This document shows, piece by piece, positions 6,039 through 7,359 of a stretch of 7,359 nucleotides of DNA. The notes beneath the pieces were generated by a model. That model had not been told where the DNA came from, made no database searches, and worked only from the letters and a program-made list of their open reading frames with translations. A program made the translations under genes and the position numbers. The DNA lies in NCBI GenBank assembly GCA_028285285.1, contig JANQPW010000965.1, forward strand, positions 1 to 7,359, written 5' to 3'. Position 1 is the stretch's first letter, and every line of letters starts with the position of its first letter. Source of the DNA: Silvanigrellales bacterium (GTDB lineage Bacteria; Bdellovibrionota_B; Oligoflexia; Silvanigrellales; Silvanigrellaceae).

Positions 6039-6183
6039 TGCAACTTCTCCAATAGCTCGTCTGCGGTTAAAATCTGAGAGTCTTCCCTATGCACGGATCT
6101 CACAGATTGGCATTTGGGTGAAACATAGCCTGACCCGTGGGGGAGCGCAAAGTGCTGCGCACGAATGAGAAATTGAGGTGGAC
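6039..6183. promoter_or_regulatory. Divergent intergenic region between DUF1844 and FHA genes
   Basis: These 145 bases must hold the promoters of both divergent genes. A TATGTT on the minus strand lies 17 bases from TTGCGC, and TTGGCA is present on the plus strand without a well-spaced -10. A small hairpin, GCGCA-AAGTGC-TGCGC, lies in the leader of the FHA gene. None of these is strong enough to call a promoter. Confidence 0.35.
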
Positions 6184-6924
6184 ATGAATGTCGGTGCCCT
6201 GGAGTATTTGGCCAACGGTCGGGTCAATGACTTCGTTCTCCTTTTGCAGGAGGTGTGCCTCATTGGCAGAGAGTTCGGAGACTGCCTTATTGACGATGAA
6301 GAAGCTTCTGCGGAGCATTGCCAGATTCAAAAGATTGGGCACCGTTACCATCTCATTGATCTCTCCAGCACGAATGGCACCTACCTCAATGGCAAGCGAG
6401 TGACCAAGAGCAAACTCGAGGTGGGAGATGAAATCAAAATTGGCCAAGTGTGTCTGCGTTTTTCGGAGATCGAACTTCTTTCAGAGCCCGACCCCCATGA
6501 AATTGTTCGCAACTTGCGAGATGCTCGGCCCTTTCCTTCAGGAAGCTCGGGAGAGTTGATCCGTCGCATTGAAAACATTCGTAGCGCCCAATTGCCGCGC
6601 GCCCGACTGGTGCTTGATGTGATCTATGAAGATGGTCAGCGCCAAGTTCTGAAATTTGCCGATGGAAAGGTGGAGCTGGGCCGTGACACAAAGCGAGGGA
6701 GGTTTCGGCATGATCAGGAGCTTTCGAAGCGCCATGCGACCTTTTCGCTGACCCCAGAGGGGGAGATTTCACTCGTGGATCACAGCAGCACGAACGGAAC
6801 CTTTGTGAACGAGAAGAAAATCGGCAGCTACTCTAGCATTGTTGTCCCCGGGGATATGATCCGTATTGGCCGCACGCGGATTTGGTGTCGGCCTGAAATT
6901 CAGACGGTCAGTTCTCGTTCTTGA
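6184..6924 (+). CDS. Tandem FHA-domain protein
   Basis: A 246-aa soluble protein made almost wholly of two forkhead-associated domains, which bind phosphothreonine peptides. FHA1 (about 20-98): GR at 28-29, S-x-x-H at 42-45, STNG at 62-65 and LEVGDEIKIG. FHA2 (about 140-236): GR at 166-167, S-x-x-H at 181-184, STNG at 202-205 and VPGDMIRIG. The key GR, Ser/His and NG residues are present in both, so both sites could bind phosphopeptide. A linker of about 40 residues (99-139) contains Arg-rich helical sequence. There is no membrane segment, kinase or secretion domain, so it is probably an adaptor downstream of a Ser/Thr kinase encoded elsewhere. ATG 6184 has GAGG five bases upstream; the GTG at 6178, two codons earlier, is too close to that site. 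Its end overlaps the convergent cobalamin-binding gene by 17 bases. Confidence 0.94.
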   Translation: MNVGALEYLANGRVNDFVLLLQEVCLIGREFGDCLIDDEEASAEHCQIQKIGHRYHLIDLSSTNGTYLNGKRVTKSKLEVGDEIKIGQVCLRFSEIELLSEPDPHEIVRNLRDARPFPSGSSGELIRRIENIRSAQLPRARLVLDVIYEDGQRQVLKFADGKVELGRDTKRGRFRHDQELSKRHATFSLTPEGEISLVDHSSTNGTFVNEKKIGSYSSIVVPGDMIRIGRTRIWCRPEIQTVSSRS

Positions 6925-7359
6925 GCTGGAGCGCGAGTTTTTCGAGCATGTGAATGTCTTGAGTGAGGGTGATGTTGGAACAGGCGGGGTGATCGGGTTC
7001 AATTTCGAAGAGGAGAGAGCCTCCCATCACCGTGGGGTAGCGAGCCGCAATCACATGGTTGATCTTTTCCACCTGCTGCAAAGCATTGTTGCGGCCCCAG
7101 GAGCAGGTGGCGCTCAGACAGATCAGCTGGGGATTAACCTCGGATGCAAAGTCAGACAGGTCGGTCACCGGATTGTTTGGTCCGAGATAATAAACCCGAT
7201 AGCCCCATTGTTTGAGGTAAATGGCAACACGGAGAATGCCCATTTCGTGAGACTCGCCGGAAATGCCGGCACAGACGGCAACCGGGTTTTTTTCGGAGGT
7301 CGCAGCTTCAGGCATGCGGTAAAACTTCTCCGCCATGAGGTAGCGAACACGCGATGTCA
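6908..7359 (-). CDS. Cobalamin (B12)-binding domain protein, partial
   Basis: The reading frame is open to the right edge, so only the C-terminal part is present. The region matches the Rossmann-like B12-binding domain: VAVCAGISGESHEMG with E-x-H-x-x-G, where the His is the lower axial cobalt ligand and Glu replaces the Asp of classic D-x-H-x-x-G; then the YLKQWGYRVYYLGPNNP helix-strand, PQLICLSATCS, and the MGGSLLF glycine pair. The form with GE-x-H...LGP...P is typical of the domain in MerR/CarH-type B12-dependent light or cobalamin regulators. The residues upstream of ATG 7336 (TSRVRYL...) continue in frame, so that ATG is probably internal. The DNA-binding half, if there is one, lies outside the window, so a regulator is the best guess but a stand-alone corrinoid protein is possible. 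Confidence 0.85.
   Translation of the reverse strand, partial: TSRVRYLMAEKFYRMPEAATSEKNPVAVCAGISGESHEMGILRVAIYLKQWGYRVYYLGPNNPVTDLSDFASEVNPQLICLSATCSWGRNNALQQVEKINHVIAARYPTVMGGSLLFEIEPDHPACSNITLTQDIHMLEKLALQLKNEN

Overview
The window looks like chromosomal DNA of a Gram-negative bacterium with moderate G+C. It is tightly packed with housekeeping and envelope genes and shows no mobile element, tRNA, rRNA or CRISPR array. A GreA, a DUF1844 protein, a tandem-FHA protein, a putative outer-membrane protein and a cobalamin-binding domain together suggest a deltaproteobacterium-like or Bdellovibrionota-like organism. That placement is an inference from gene content only. Several starts appear to be GTG or TTG, chosen here from Shine-Dalgarno positions.

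Positions 1-1954: a perfect 25-bp inverted repeat with an 11-nt loop sits exactly at the left edge (1-61). It overlaps the 3' end of a minus-strand type I L-asparaginase (31-1098). Upstream of that gene, and probably co-transcribed with it, is a CcsA/HemX-like multi-pass membrane protein (1106-1954).

Positions 1955-2623: a divergent plus-strand gene for a charged, probably helical protein ends at 2421. The same frame, after two nearby stop codons, encodes a well-preserved J-domain with an HPD motif (2434-2610) that has no start codon of its own. This looks like a broken DnaJ-domain protein or a sequence error, and it is the most informative oddity here. Two touching palindromes mark the convergent junction at 2603-2627.

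Positions 2624-4350: a minus-strand pair, an unrecognised multi-pass membrane protein followed by an AI-2E/PerM-family transporter, joined by an ATGA stop-start overlap. The pair's likely start overlaps head-to-head with a secreted, probably outer-membrane, protein on the plus strand (4307-5023).

Positions 5024-6038: minus-strand greA (5039-5533) and a DUF1844 protein (5766-6038), separated by a strong intrinsic terminator that ends the DUF1844 transcript.

Positions 6039-7359: a plus-strand protein with two intact FHA domains (6184-6924) converges on, and overlaps by 17 bases, a minus-strand cobalamin-binding-domain protein that runs off the right edge.

No convincing new multi-gene system was found. 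The best leads are the orphan J-domain, the edge hairpin, and the coupling of the transporter to an unknown membrane protein.
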